From Bombyx mori (Eukaryota > Arthropoda > Insecta > Lepidoptera > Bombycidae), in assembly GCF_030269925.1 (NCBI RefSeq), contig NC_085127.1, positions 15,011,501 to 15,075,500 of the forward strand: DNA of 64,000 nt. The letters run 5' to 3'. Numbering within the stretch: the first letter of the stretch is position 1; each line of letters begins with the position of its first letter. The notes beneath the pieces were generated by a model. It was not told the DNA's origin. It did no database searches and saw nothing but the letters and a program-made list of their open reading frames with translations. A program made the position numbers and the translations under genes. Of the stretch, positions 43,115 through 53,157 are shown in pieces.

Positions 43115-45991
43115 ATGGCGTATATAAGTAGAATAAAGCCCCTATCCGTAACGATAGGATTTTTTAACGCTTACGGTCTCGCAAATCAGCGTGATCAGGT
43201 TTCTGACTTTTTGCGTGACCATCAAATTGATATCTTTTTAGTGCAGGAGACCCTACTTAAGCCCGCGCGCCGTGACCCTAAAATCGCCAACTATAACATG
43301 GTCAGGAACGACAGGCTCTCTGCTCGTGGTGGTGGTACCGTCATTTACTATAGAAGAGCCCTGCATTGCGTCCCACTCGATCCTCCCGCGCTCGCTAATA
43401 TCGAAGCATCAGTGTGCCGAATCTCACTGACGGGACACGCGCCGATCGTTATCGCGTCCGTTTATCTTCCACCGGATAAGATCGTTCTAAGCAGTGATAT
43501 CGAGGCGCTGCTCGGCATAGGGAGCTCTGTCATTCTGGCGGGCGACCTAAATTGTAAACACATTAGGTGGAACTCACACACCACAACCCCGAATGGCAGG
43601 CGGCTTGACGCGTTAGTCGATAATCTCGCCTTCGATATCATCGCTCCGCTAATCCCGACTCACTACCCGCTAAATATCGCGCATCGCCCGGATATACTCG
43701 ACATAGCGTTATTAAAAAACGTAACTCTGCGCTTACACTCGATCGAAGTAGTTTCAGAGTTAGATTCAGACCACCGTCCCGTCGTTATGAAGCTCGGTCG
43801 CGCTCCCGATTCCGTTCCCGTCACGAGGACTGTGGTGGATTGGCACACGCTGGGCATCAGCCTGGCTGAATCTGATCCACCATCGCTACCGTTTAGCCCG
43901 GACTCTACCCCGTCTCCTCAGGATACCGCTGAAGCCATAGACATCTTAACGTCACACATCACCTCGACATTAGATAGGTCATCGAAACAAGTTGTAGCGG
44001 AGGACTTCCTTCACCGCTTCAAATTGTCCGACGATATTAGGGAACTCCTTAGAGCTAAGAACGCCTCGATACGCGCCTACGACAGGTATCCTACCGCGGA
44101 AAATCGTATTCGAATGCGTGCCCTACAACGCGACGTAAAGTCTCGCATCGCCGAAGTCCGAGATGCCAGATGGTCTGATTTCTTAGAAGGACTCGCGCCC
44201 TCCCAAAGGTCTTACTACCGCTTAGCTCGTACTCTCAAATCGGATACGGTAGTAACTATGCCCCCCCTCGTAGGCCCCTCAGGCCGACTCACGGCGTTCG
44301 ATGATGACGAAAAAGCAGAGCTGCTAGCCGATACATTGCAAACCCAGTGCACGCCCAGCACTCAATCCGTGGACCCTGTGCATGTAGAATTAGTAGACAG
44401 TGAGGTAGAACGCAGAGCCTCCTTGCCACCCTCTGATGTGTTACCACCCGTCACCCCGATGGAAGTTAAAGACTTGATCAAAGACCTACGTCCTCGCAAG
44501 GCTCCCGGTTCCGACGGTATATCCAACCGCGTTATTAAACTTCTACCCGTCCCACTCATCGTGATGTTGGCATCTATTTTCAATGCCGCTATGGCAAACT
44601 GTATCTTTCCCGCGGCGTGGAAAGAAGCGGACGTTATCGGCATACATAAACCCGGTAAACCAAAAAATCATCCGACGAGCTACCGCCCGATTAGCCTCCT
44701 CATGTCTCTAGGCAAACTGTATGAGCGTCTGCTCTACAAACGCCTCAGAGACTTCGTCTCATCCAAGGGCATTCTCATCGATGAACAATTCGGGTTCCGC
44801 ACAAATCACTCATGCGTTCAACAGGTGCACCGCCTCACGGAGCACATTCTTGTAGGGCTTAATCGACCAAAACCGTTATACACGGGAGCTCTCTTCTTCG
44901 ACGTCGCAAAAGCGTTCGACAAAGTCTGGCACAACGGTTTGATTTTCAAACTATTCAACATGGGTGTGCCGGATAGTCTCGTGCTCATCATACGGGACTT
45001 CTTGTCGAACCGCTCTTTTCGATATCGAGTCGAGGGAACCCGCTCCTCCCCACGACCTCTCACAGCTGGAGTCCCGCAAGGCTCTGTCCTCTCACCCCTC
45101 CTATTTAGCTTATTCGTTAACGATATTCCCCGGTCGCCGCCGACCCATTTAGCTTTATTCGCCGACGACACGACTGTTTACTATTCCAGTAGAAACAAGT
45201 CCCTAATCGCGAAGAAGCTTCAGAGCGCAGCCCTAGCCCTAGGACAGTGGTTCCGAAAATGGCGCATAGACATCAACCCAGCGAAAAGTACTGCGGTGCT
45301 CTTTCAGAGGGGAAGCTCCACACGGATTTCCTCCCGTATTAGGAGGAGGAATCTCACACCCCCGATTACTCTCTTTAGTCAATCCATACCCTGGGCCAGG
45401 AAGGTCAAGTACCTGGGCGTTACCCTGGATGCATCGATGACATTCCGCCCGCATATAAAATCAGTCCGTGACCGTGCCGCGTTTATTCTCGGTAGACTCT
45501 ACCCCATGATTTGTAAGCGGAGTAAAATGTCCCTTCGGAACAAGGTGACACTTTACAAAACTTGCATAAGGCCCGTCATGACTTACGCGAGTGTGGTGTT
45601 CGCTCACGCGGCCCGCACGCACATAGACACCCTTCAATCTCTACAATCCCGCTTTTGCAGGTTAGCCGTCGGAGCTCCGTGGTTCGTGAGGAACGTTGAC
45701 CTACACGACGACCTGGGCCTCGAATCTATACAGAAATACATGAAGTCAGCGTCGGAACGGTACTTCGATAAGGCTATGCGTCATGATAATCGCCTTATCG
45801 TAGCCGCCGCTGACTACTCCCCGAATCCTGATCATGCAGGAGCCAGTCACCGTCGACGCCCTAGACACGTCCTTACGGATCCATCAGATCCAATAACCTT
45901 CGCACTAGACGCCTTCAGCTCTAGGAGCAGGCTTAGGGACCTCGGTAACCGTACTCGTCGAACTCGACAAAGAGTTCGCCGTGCAACCTAA
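43115..45991 (+). CDS. LINE ORF2 protein: AP-like endonuclease + reverse transcriptase
   Basis: This 958-residue polyprotein is intact. Endonuclease residues: Asn18 (in FNAYGL, where the second Asn of the usual NANG is Tyr20), Glu45, Tyr117, Asp144/Asn146 in GDLN, and Ser218-Asp219-His220. Reverse-transcriptase motifs: RKAPGSDGI (461-469), SYRPISLL, EQFGFR, FFDVAKAFD (Asp596), GVPQGS, FADD (682-685) and KYLGVTLD. The C-terminus is Arg-rich. It starts three bases after the ORF1 stop. The protein should nick target DNA and prime cDNA synthesis; no inactivating mutation is visible. Confidence 0.93.
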   Translation: MAYISRIKPLSVTIGFFNAYGLANQRDQVSDFLRDHQIDIFLVQETLLKPARRDPKIANYNMVRNDRLSARGGGTVIYYRRALHCVPLDPPALANIEASVCRISLTGHAPIVIASVYLPPDKIVLSSDIEALLGIGSSVILAGDLNCKHIRWNSHTTTPNGRRLDALVDNLAFDIIAPLIPTHYPLNIAHRPDILDIALLKNVTLRLHSIEVVSELDSDHRPVVMKLGRAPDSVPVTRTVVDWHTLGISLAESDPPSLPFSPDSTPSPQDTAEAIDILTSHITSTLDRSSKQVVAEDFLHRFKLSDDIRELLRAKNASIRAYDRYPTAENRIRMRALQRDVKSRIAEVRDARWSDFLEGLAPSQRSYYRLARTLKSDTVVTMPPLVGPSGRLTAFDDDEKAELLADTLQTQCTPSTQSVDPVHVELVDSEVERRASLPPSDVLPPVTPMEVKDLIKDLRPRKAPGSDGISNRVIKLLPVPLIVMLASIFNAAMANCIFPAAWKEADVIGIHKPGKPKNHPTSYRPISLLMSLGKLYERLLYKRLRDFVSSKGILIDEQFGFRTNHSCVQQVHRLTEHILVGLNRPKPLYTGALFFDVAKAFDKVWHNGLIFKLFNMGVPDSLVLIIRDFLSNRSFRYRVEGTRSSPRPLTAGVPQGSVLSPLLFSLFVNDIPRSPPTHLALFADDTTVYYSSRNKSLIAKKLQSAALALGQWFRKWRIDINPAKSTAVLFQRGSSTRISSRIRRRNLTPPITLFSQSIPWARKVKYLGVTLDASMTFRPHIKSVRDRAAFILGRLYPMICKRSKMSLRNKVTLYKTCIRPVMTYASVVFAHAARTHIDTLQSLQSRFCRLAVGAPWFVRNVDLHDDLGLESIQKYMKSASERYFDKAMRHDNRLIVAAADYSPNPDHAGASHRRRPRHVLTDPSDPITFALDAFSSRSRLRDLGNRTRRTRQRVRRAT

Positions 45992-46245
45992 CCCATGAAT
46001 CAGCTCGCTGAGTTTCTCACCGGATCTTCTCAGCGGGTCGCGATTCCGATCCGGTACTAGATTCATTCGCGAAGCAGCTGCTCTTGAGCTGTTAGGTCTC
46101 CTTCGGAGGCGCTCGGGTAGCTGTTAGCAAATCCCACCCCTCCTGGCTGAGCCTTTGCTCGCCCACCTGTCCTGGTGAAACTGGAAAGGCCTCCGGGCCA
46201 CCAGTAATCCTTCAATCATAAAAAAAAAATAAAAAAAAAAAAAAA
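45992..46245 (+). other. 3' UTR of element 2 with stem-loop and A-rich tail
   Basis: The stem CTCGCTGAG (46004-46012) pairs with CTCAGCGGG (46029-46037) around a 16-nt loop that differs from that of element 1 at one base. A small GGCCTCCGGGCC hairpin lies at about 46188-46200, before the tail. The tail is A-rich with interspersed T rather than pure A. The same 3' UTR, in degraded form, ends the copy at 60468-61194. Confidence 0.75.
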
Positions 46246-46255
46246 AGATACAACC

Positions 46256-47021
46256 AACGGCCATAAACATTAACTAACTGATTGAGATTTAGATATATTT
46301 CATAAATGAAAAAAATAAAAAATCCGTCATCCACCACTGTTCATAATTGTACTATTCTTATGTCGGCTACGTTAGGCTGCGAATAATCTGCCAATGTTTA
46401 GTACAAGTGACCTTTTTTTTCGAAAACCTTCATAAATATTTTACCTTATAAATTGATGTGGTTTAAGTTTAGAATCTGCTGTTTCTTGATTGTGAAACAC
46501 GACTAACACTACGGGCGACGTAACGGATCAGCGCGATAAATCTCACCAAATCAATTATTATAATACCGTGAACAGGTAAGTTACCCTCAAATTTTTATAA
46601 AAAAAAAAACCTTCGTATAAAATCAAGAATTAAGTTAATGGAACGAACCTCACCTCGGAAATTCCAAAACGAGGATTCAGTTCTATTAAATCGTTGGTAA
46701 AAATGATCTTAGCACTTCATCCCCCGGGAGGCTGCGTTAATATCAGTCCGCTTCGTGCTACGAATACGTAATTTGTTGAGGAATAACGGTAATTTTTCAT
46801 ATTGTAATATTGTTAGGTAGCTGTGAGAGCTTTTTGGCTGACTTAGAAAAATATGTACTTTAACGTATTTGCATTTTAACGATTTTTTTTGGTAACGAAT
46901 ACAAAGAAGGCTGTTGGCGACTTCCATTGCTCAGGGGCCTCGGCGATACCCAGCCCGGATCAACCCATAGTAAACTCGCGGCTGACCGTTAAGTCGTTCA
47001 AATGCAGAAGGGACATTTTTT
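46256..47021. other. No gene recognised
   Basis: AT-rich. 47883-48600 and 49732-50369 are also featureless. Confidence 0.55.
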
Positions 47022-47670
47022 GAAGTGAAACTTCTTTATCGGCGTTGGAAAAAAATTTACCGTCACATTTTTCGGTTACGCGTCACATTTTTCCGTTACG
47101 CGCCATCTTTTTCTTCACCATTCATTGTTGCCGTACACAAGTGAAGGTGCCTCTTTACTCGGTAACAATAATTATAAAATACCGATGATTTTAAGTGGAG
47201 ATTTTAATGTAAATTTTGCATCGGAAAATTCTTTGAAGCTAGTTGAATTTCTGAAAGATAAATTGAATTTATCCATGAAAAACAGTCCTCAAACGTCAAC
47301 AACAAGATCTGGCACTACAATTGATGGAGTTTTTACTCGGTCACTAAATTTCGTGGAATGTAAACCATATATTTCATATTTCAGTTACCATAAGCCATTA
47401 ATTACAAAAATATATAATGACAATGACAATGATAGTAATAATTCTATTACAATTAATGAAATGCTGTAATAATCTTAGTAGCAAAAAGGTAAAGTGAAAT
47501 AATTGTATTATTTGTATTCATGTCTATGATAATAAAATCCTTTTGTTTAAACTTTATCTAATTTAACTTTATTTAACCAATTTCTAGAAAGTTGCATGTA
47601 GATCATTTTTCGAAAAATAAGGCCATAAACAAGTTTCACTTCTTACGTGTGTACACTAGTACACGCACAC
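47022..47670 (+). mobile_element. Helentron-like element, copy 2, with endonuclease remnant
   Basis: The ends match copy 1: GAAGTGAAACTTCTTTAT at 47022-47039, AAGTTTCACTTC at about 47631-47642, and the hairpin at 47647-47670. Between them is about 350 bp of coding-like sequence absent from copy 1, and only one unit of the 60-bp repeat. The 3' end abuts a poly(T) that starts an antisense Bm1. Confidence 0.75.
47125..47469 (+). CDS. Endonuclease-domain fragment of a Helentron-type protein
   Basis: This 114-residue open frame contains PMILSGDFNVNF, L-rich helices, STTRSGTTIDGVFTR and FSYHKPL. This resembles the distal part of an AP-endonuclease fold (GDFN, the TxID segment and a terminal S-x-H). 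Helentrons are known to carry such an endonuclease downstream of Rep/helicase. Here the Rep/helicase and the N-terminal endonuclease part are missing, and the terminal SDH is SYH, so it is probably non-functional. The ATG at 47125 may not be the native start, because the domain is cut at its 5' side. Confidence 0.6.
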   Translation: MLPYTSEGASLLGNNNYKIPMILSGDFNVNFASENSLKLVEFLKDKLNLSMKNSPQTSTTRSGTTIDGVFTRSLNFVECKPYISYFSYHKPLITKIYNDNDNDSNNSITINEML

Positions 47671-47882
47671 TTTTTTTTTTTTGTTGTGGTGGTTACTGCA
47701 ACCTATAGACATGTACAACGTAAATGCGCCACCCATCCCGAGATATAAGTTCTAAGGTCTTAAGTATAGTTACAACGGCTGCCCCACCCTTCAAACCGAA
47801 ACGCATTACTGCTTCACGGCAGAAATAGACAGGGTGGTGGTACTTACAAGCGCGGACTCTCAAGAGGTCCTGCCACCAGTGA
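47671..47882 (-). mobile_element. Bm1 SINE fragment, antisense, abutting Helentron copy 2
   Basis: A poly(T) immediately follows the Helentron 3' hairpin, then GTGGTTACTGCAACCTATAG through CCTGCCACCAGTG. It lacks the GATGGGTGGACGAGC segment next to the poly(T), an internal deletion. Confidence 0.8.
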
Positions 47883-48618
47883 AAAAATTTTCATAGGATT
47901 TTATTCATAAGTATTGTTGCATCATGAAAATGATGTCCGTTTTTCGTTTCAATATTGTTCAGCAGCTTTACAGAAATTGTAATTGCTTCTCTCTGTAATT
48001 TTATAATTTGATATTATTTCTACTACGAAGGCCTTTAATTGAAGAAGCAGTCAAAGCGTTTGTACAGTGGGAAGAATATTTCAGTTGGGAACTAAAGCAA
48101 AACAAAGATTGCGACAAATCTTCTTTCATAAATCACAATAACAGAAGCTCGCATGTGTTAGATTCACATGTGTGTCCCAGCTAATAGCGCGTACAAACAC
48201 GTCATGAAGACGTGCGAACCGTAATGTAAGACAACGTAAACATTGCCTTTTTATAACGAAATAAATATACAGAAGCTGCGGAGAACAAAACATGAATCTA
48301 TATTGGAATGTTAATCAGTGGTATATTTAGAACAGCTACAATCTGAATAGCGTGGACACTATTGACGTTCCCATCTTAGAGTTGCCGATATTCTGGGAAT
48401 CATAGAAGTACCGATTGAAATTGAAGTAGATACTGCGCTCGATTTGATTGTAGAACAAGCGTAGCAGTAATGGGTCGATGTTATGCAAATGTAGTCCTGT
48501 CACTGAGATTATGGACACTGGATAGATGATGCTTGGATAGAACGAAGAGCTATTTAATAAATAAAGTATGGATAGAGTCTAAATAAGGGAATAATTTATC
48601 ATGTGTGTGTGTGTGTGA

Positions 48619-48968
48619 GTGCTCTGAGGAATTGTTCGAGATGATTCCGGCATCTCGTTTTTACCATCGCACCGCCCGCCACCGGAGTAGAGTTCATCCG
48701 TACTACCTGGAGCCACTGCGGTCATCCACAGTGCGTTTCCAGAGATCTTTTTTGCCACGTACCATCCGTCTATGGAATGAGCTCCCCTCCACGGTGTTTC
48801 CCGAGCGCTATGACATATCCTTCTTCAAACGAGGCTTGTGGAGAGTATTAAGCGGTAGGCAGCGGCTTGGCTCTGCCCCTGGCATTGCTGAAGTCCATGG
48901 GCAACGGTAACCACTCACCATCAGGTGGGCCGTATGCTCATCTGCCTACAAGGGCAATAAAAAAAAAA
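48619..48968 (+). mobile_element. LINE 3' end, LWNELPS family, copy E, after a (GT)n run
   Basis: Open from 48605 to 48910. The real homology begins at CTCTGAGGAATTGTTCGAG (SEELFEM), directly after a (GT)n microsatellite (48602-48618). It contains all shared motifs, ends GGGCAATAAAAAAAA, and is little diverged from copy B. Confidence 0.78.
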
Positions 48969-49002
48969 TCATGTGCAAAATTATGTTAGTTTTATTTTAA
49001 TT

Positions 49003-49115
49003 GCCATGATAGACAAACGAACATACGGAATACCTAAAACTGAATGGTTACCGTTGCTCATGGACATCAACAATGCGAGGAGCACAGCCAAGTCGCTGTC
49101 TAAGGCACTGCAAGA
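49003..49115 (-). mobile_element. Diverged LINE tail, LWNELPS family, antisense
   Basis: ATTGCCATGATAGACAAACG, TGAATGGTTACCGTTGCTCA, CACAGCCAAGTCGCTGTCTA. It lies 35 bp from copy E in the opposite orientation (3' ends facing). Confidence 0.6.
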
Positions 49116-49164
49116 CTAAAGCTATTCAAATACCTCACTCACTAAAAACATATATTTTTTTATC

Positions 49165-49731
49165 GCTTAGATGGGTAGACGAGCTCTCAGCCCACCTGGT
49201 GTTAAGTGGTTACTGGAGCCCATTAAATAAATAAATAAAATAAAAAAATAAAAAAATAAAAAAGCCTTTTATTTCTTGCTTTTCATACCAAAAAAAATTT
49301 TCATTATTAATATGCATGCAAAATAATTCACATTTTTAAATTTATTATCCAATATTCAAAATAATTAACAAAATAATTAACATTAACATTTATAATTTAA
49401 ATGTGCCACCGACCTTGAGATATAAGTTCTATGGTCTCAGTATAGTTACGGCTGTCCCACCCTTCAAACCGAAACGCATTACTGTTTCACGGCAGAAATA
49501 GGCGGCGCGGCCGTGCGGACAAGAAGTCCTACCACCAGTAATTACGCAAATTATAATTTTGTGGGTTTGATTTTTATACACAATGTTATTCCTTCACCGT
49601 GGAAGTCAATCGAGAACATTTGTTGAGTACGTATTTCATTAGAAAAATTAGTACCCGTCTGGGATTCGAACACCGGTGCATCGGTCAACACAAATGCACC
49701 GGATGACTTATCCCTTAGGCCACAACGACTC
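49165..49731 (-). mobile_element. Bm1 SINE with tRNA-like head and AT-rich insertion, antisense
   Basis: This is the only copy here with a recognisable intact head: GGATTCGAACACCGG (about 49672-49686) is the reverse complement of a box B within GGTGTTCGAATCC, and GGCCACAACGACT closes the 5' end. The body is split after GGAGCCCAT (about 49224) by roughly 175 bp of AT-rich low-complexity sequence, and resumes at AAATGTGCCACC (about 49399). Confidence 0.85.
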
Positions 49732-50369
49732 CAACATAAAGAATAATTTAGCTAACAAAGCTGAAAAATGTTAAATCATCAAAACATCTGTGCCGCGTTT
49801 GCTGTGTACTTTCTTCTCAGCTGTCGGAAATAGCCGTCCGATCGTCGGGCAGCTGACAACGACGTAAATATATTTTAACAATACCGATATTTGGCTTCGC
49901 TGTGCGGTACCGTCGGCCATTCGTAGATAAGGAAACTGATATAGGAAATATTGAAATGTATATTTTTATTGGCGAGATATACCTTGGGTATGCGGGTAGC
50001 AATAATTTTACTGAGACCTTTTAATCTTTATAGAAAATATCACCATATGCTATATAAAAATCTGGTGTGTTGCTTTAATATCTAAGATGACCCTGACGTA
50101 TAGATATCGTGCTATTCGAGACCGATATCAAATCGATCGATTTCGATCAATCTCAAAAACCGTGTAGTAAGTTCTCCATCCATCCATTTTAAATAAAATT
50201 CAATATTAGGGCAATCGAAAATGCTGCCTTGGTGTTAATGATATGACGAGATCAAGGTCGATAATCCGATATAGACTGATTCGTGGGCAAATAGACTGGA
50301 CGGTGATACAGTTTCATGTTGAATCCTATGTACTAGTGTAGCATAGCAGGCTGCTTGATTGGATGATAA

Positions 50370-50745
50370 AGTATGTAGTATGCTGTCCCACTCTTCAAAA
50401 CTAAGCACATTACCGCTTCACGACAGAAATAGCAGAGTGGTAGGTAGCCGTGAGGACTGAAAAAACATCCTACCACCAGCTGTTGTGTTGTGTATAGGTA
50501 TTTATACTGGTACTAGGACGTCTTGTGTGTTCACATAGATACCACCATTCTACGTATTTCTGGCTTATAGCAGTAATGCGTTCTAGTTTCGCAGGTGGCG
50601 CATCTATTGTTTTATAGAACATACTCAAAACTCACTCACTCAACTCAAGGTGAGTGGCGGGATTTTTAATGTCTATGGCCTCCGGTAACCACTCATTACT
50701 AGATGGGCTAATGAACTCGTTCACTCACTCATGCAATAAAAAAGG
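50370..50745. mobile_element. Old Bm1 fragments, antisense then sense
   Basis: 50370-50482 is a degraded antisense piece (CCCACTCTTCAAAACTAAGC, CATCCTACCACCAGC). 50500-50745 is a degraded sense copy (TACCACCATTC, CAGTAATGCGTTCTAG, GGCCTCCGGTAACCACTCA) ending in a short A run. Confidence 0.65.
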
Positions 50746-50953
50746 TACCTGCTTAATGCGAGGGCTACGGTGAGCTTTTCTACGCAACTACCCTAAGTCA
50801 GACACAACACAGACTTTATCTAAACTACACTACTACTGTTTGAGACTCATTAGGAACCTCTGAGACTATTTAGTAGTTTCCTCGCTCTGTTTAAGCTGAA
50901 CCCGTTATCTCCTTTTTACTAGTGCTTCATTTTATAACACTATCTAGAATTAC

Positions 50954-51104
50954 TTTTTTTTTGGTCATGAGGATCACCGCACTTTCGCCCTCCACTGGAG
51001 ATGGAGGGCGGAGCATGTCGGAGTCGAACTGCCTAAAACCTGCTGTCGCTCAACAACCAGCATCCAAACCTCGCATGAATTGCGAGGCAGAATCGGCAGA
51101 ATTA
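50954..51104 (-). repeat. Dispersed repeat, copy 1 (unclassified)
   Basis: A T run followed by GGAGATGGAGGGCGGAGCAT, GTCGGAGTCGAACTGC and AAACCTGCTGTCGCTCAACA. It matches 56078-56290. The leading T run suggests the antisense of an A-tailed retroelement; the strand is inferred from that. Confidence 0.5.
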
Positions 51105-51310
51105 CTGCCTTCATTCACAGTAGGTTTTTAGAGATGTTTTTGTCTCTCTGGTTTCTCCTTCTGCCGTGTTTCTTGATTTCTGTGACATGCCCTTCGAACG
51201 AAGTTTGAGTAGAGTCTTTAATAGTAGACAGCTCTGCCGCTGGCATAGCTGATGTCTATGAGCAAGGATTACCTTATTTTCGTCTGACTGCAAAGGCGAA
51301 AATAAAATAA
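51105..51310 (+). mobile_element. Old LINE 3' end, LWNELPS family
   Basis: ATTCACAGTAGGTTTTTAGA, GACATGCCCTTCGAACGAAG, GCCGCTGGCATAGCTGATGT, then an A-rich end (AAATAAAATAAAAATC). Strongly diverged and non-coding. Confidence 0.5.
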
Positions 51311-51614
51311 AAATCTTCGAATATACCCCAAACGTGACATGTCTCCTATCAACCGACGTCCGCGTCACTTGACTGACAACTGTACACACACACGCCGTCA
51401 GGAATGTCAACAGCGCGTGACGTCAGCAGCGTTGACAGCCCAAAGAAACGTGGGGCCGTTCGTGAATACCGATTTAGTTTTGTACAAAAATATCATTGTT
51501 GCCTTTAATTTTTGGAGACAACAGTAGTTGCGTCGAATTTAGTGGATTGAGTCTGTTTGTTTCTAGATGTGGAGCAGTGATTAGTCCCATTTGAGCAGTG
51601 TTACAGCTATGATA

Positions 51615-51730
51615 CAATACGATTGAGACTTTGAACTCATGTTTCAAGGTGGGTGACGAAGTTCGACGCTCTAATATTAATAGCTTGCAGTAACCATTTA
51701 ATACCAAGTAGACATGTTAAGGTCTAATAA
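51615..51730 (+). mobile_element. Degraded Bm1-like fragment, sense
   Basis: GAGACTTTGAACTCATGTTTC, AAGGTGGGTGACG and CAGTAACCATTTAATACCAAG follow sense Bm1 order weakly. Similar weak fragments lie at 59690-59760 and 61290-61420 (sense). Confidence 0.4.
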
Positions 51731-53157
51731 AGAAAAATCGTTGTATCGGGATATTGGTCTCGTGGCCGATGATCGTGATGGATACTACCGGTTCCAGTTT
51801 GATTATCACTCACAAGACCTAAGTATACGTCTCCCTTATCACGTGTAGGAGTTTCTGGCACTATTGAAACAAGATATTTCTTAGTTTGGTCTTATTTAAT
51901 GTAACATGATTAGCTTTGAACTTCAAGTTAAAAAATAAAATTACATCAATACAGTACAGTATTGAAACTGACGGTAGGTAGTCTAAATCGGAGCTGACTG
52001 TTATAGGTCAAGCTTAAGATATATTCATATTGTCGTATTTATAGACTTAACTTATTTCTGTATTTATTTATCTACGTCAATAAGAAAATATTTTAAATCT
52101 TTATAAAAATCTCAGTTAATAAATCACGGATTTAGTTAAGACTCAGCTGAAAAGAAAAAAGAAGAAAATTAACTTATTAATGTCTCAATAACGCTATTTC
52201 TAGCTGAAAATCCATTCTTTAGATTCCGCAGTTGGCTCTACACGGACCATAAATAGCAAATCCGTTGTTTGGCGGCCATAACTCGCTCGAGCTAATCCGG
52301 TCGATGGGTTCACGCCGGCATCGGCTTGCTATCCTAACGTCGACTCTACAATGACCACCGCGATTTAATTTGAGAAGGCCAATCAAAAGTTATACTTTAG
52401 TGTAGATGTTTTTGACACCAGAATCATTATGTAGGTCTTTAAAAAATTGAATGACGATCTCTTTTGTTAGTCACCGATCTGTTGTTGCTTAAAGGAATGG
52501 ACCAGGAGAACGTTAAAAAGACTACATCCCAAGGTGAGCACTGCGAAGGGCAGATCTTCCTTTTGCTTGGCAGATTAACGATCTAAATTCTGCTGTTAGG
52601 AATTCGTATATATTCAAATGCATCTTGAAATCGTTTTTAATACGTCACGAGTTTTTTGTTCGAGCATCTACTCTATCTGACAAATAGTTCAATGATTAGT
52701 TAGAGACGTGAACGTGAAGCTTATATGAAAGCATCAACTTTACAAAGTTATTTTCTTTAGGTGTGTATGATTCTAACTTTTTAAAAGGCAATACGGGATT
52801 ATCTTGCAGCAGATATATGTGAGATGGCGAAGTAAAGTCAATACGCCTTATCCCTCTGAAAGTTGCAATTGTAATTGAGATTATATAAGAATGAAATCTC
52901 AATTGCAATTGCTACTTTGGCTTCTTGGCCATCTTTTCTATAATATACGCTTAAATATAGTATTTATCAAATATATACGCTTAAAATCTATTCGGCTGTT
53001 AGTTTGACTGTGTATCTTCTAAGCAAATTAACGAAAATCTGAACAATTGAAACACCAAAAAAGTCAATGGGTATGAAGGATAGAAATGAAATAATATTAT
53101 TACAATTTTCCTGAGACTTCCAAGTTGAAATCATGTCATGTCAGAATGGTAAATATA
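51731..53157. other. No gene; AT-rich with one hairpin
   Basis: Only the inverted repeat at 52865-52912 stands out. 53741-54753 and 54978-55449 hold short frames with no motifs. Confidence 0.5.
52865..52912. repeat. Inverted repeat, 17-bp arms
   Basis: GCAATTGTAATTGAGAT (52865-52881) and ATCTCAATTGCAATTGC (52896-52912) pair with one G-T mismatch around a 14-nt loop. No neighbouring gene. Confidence 0.7.

Larger units (their letters stand above)
41081..46245 (+). mobile_element. Full-length Jockey-clade LINE, element 2
   Basis: This second complete element, about 5.17 kb, comprises a 5' UTR with promoter, ORF1 (41489-43111), ORF2 (43115-45991), a 3' UTR and an A-rich tail. It is flanked by the 10-bp TSD AGATACAACC (41071-41080 and 46246-46255). 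It is related to element 1: ORF2 aligns without gaps over the first roughly 690 residues, and the ORF1/ORF2 junction and 3' hairpin are shared. It belongs to a distinct family, with different UTR bodies and a different ORF1 linker. Both ORFs are open, suggesting a recent insertion. Confidence 0.9.

Noticed and set aside
48602..48618. (GT)n as part of a regulatory element
   Set aside because: It looks like an ordinary microsatellite at the edge of a truncated LINE; nothing else supports regulation.
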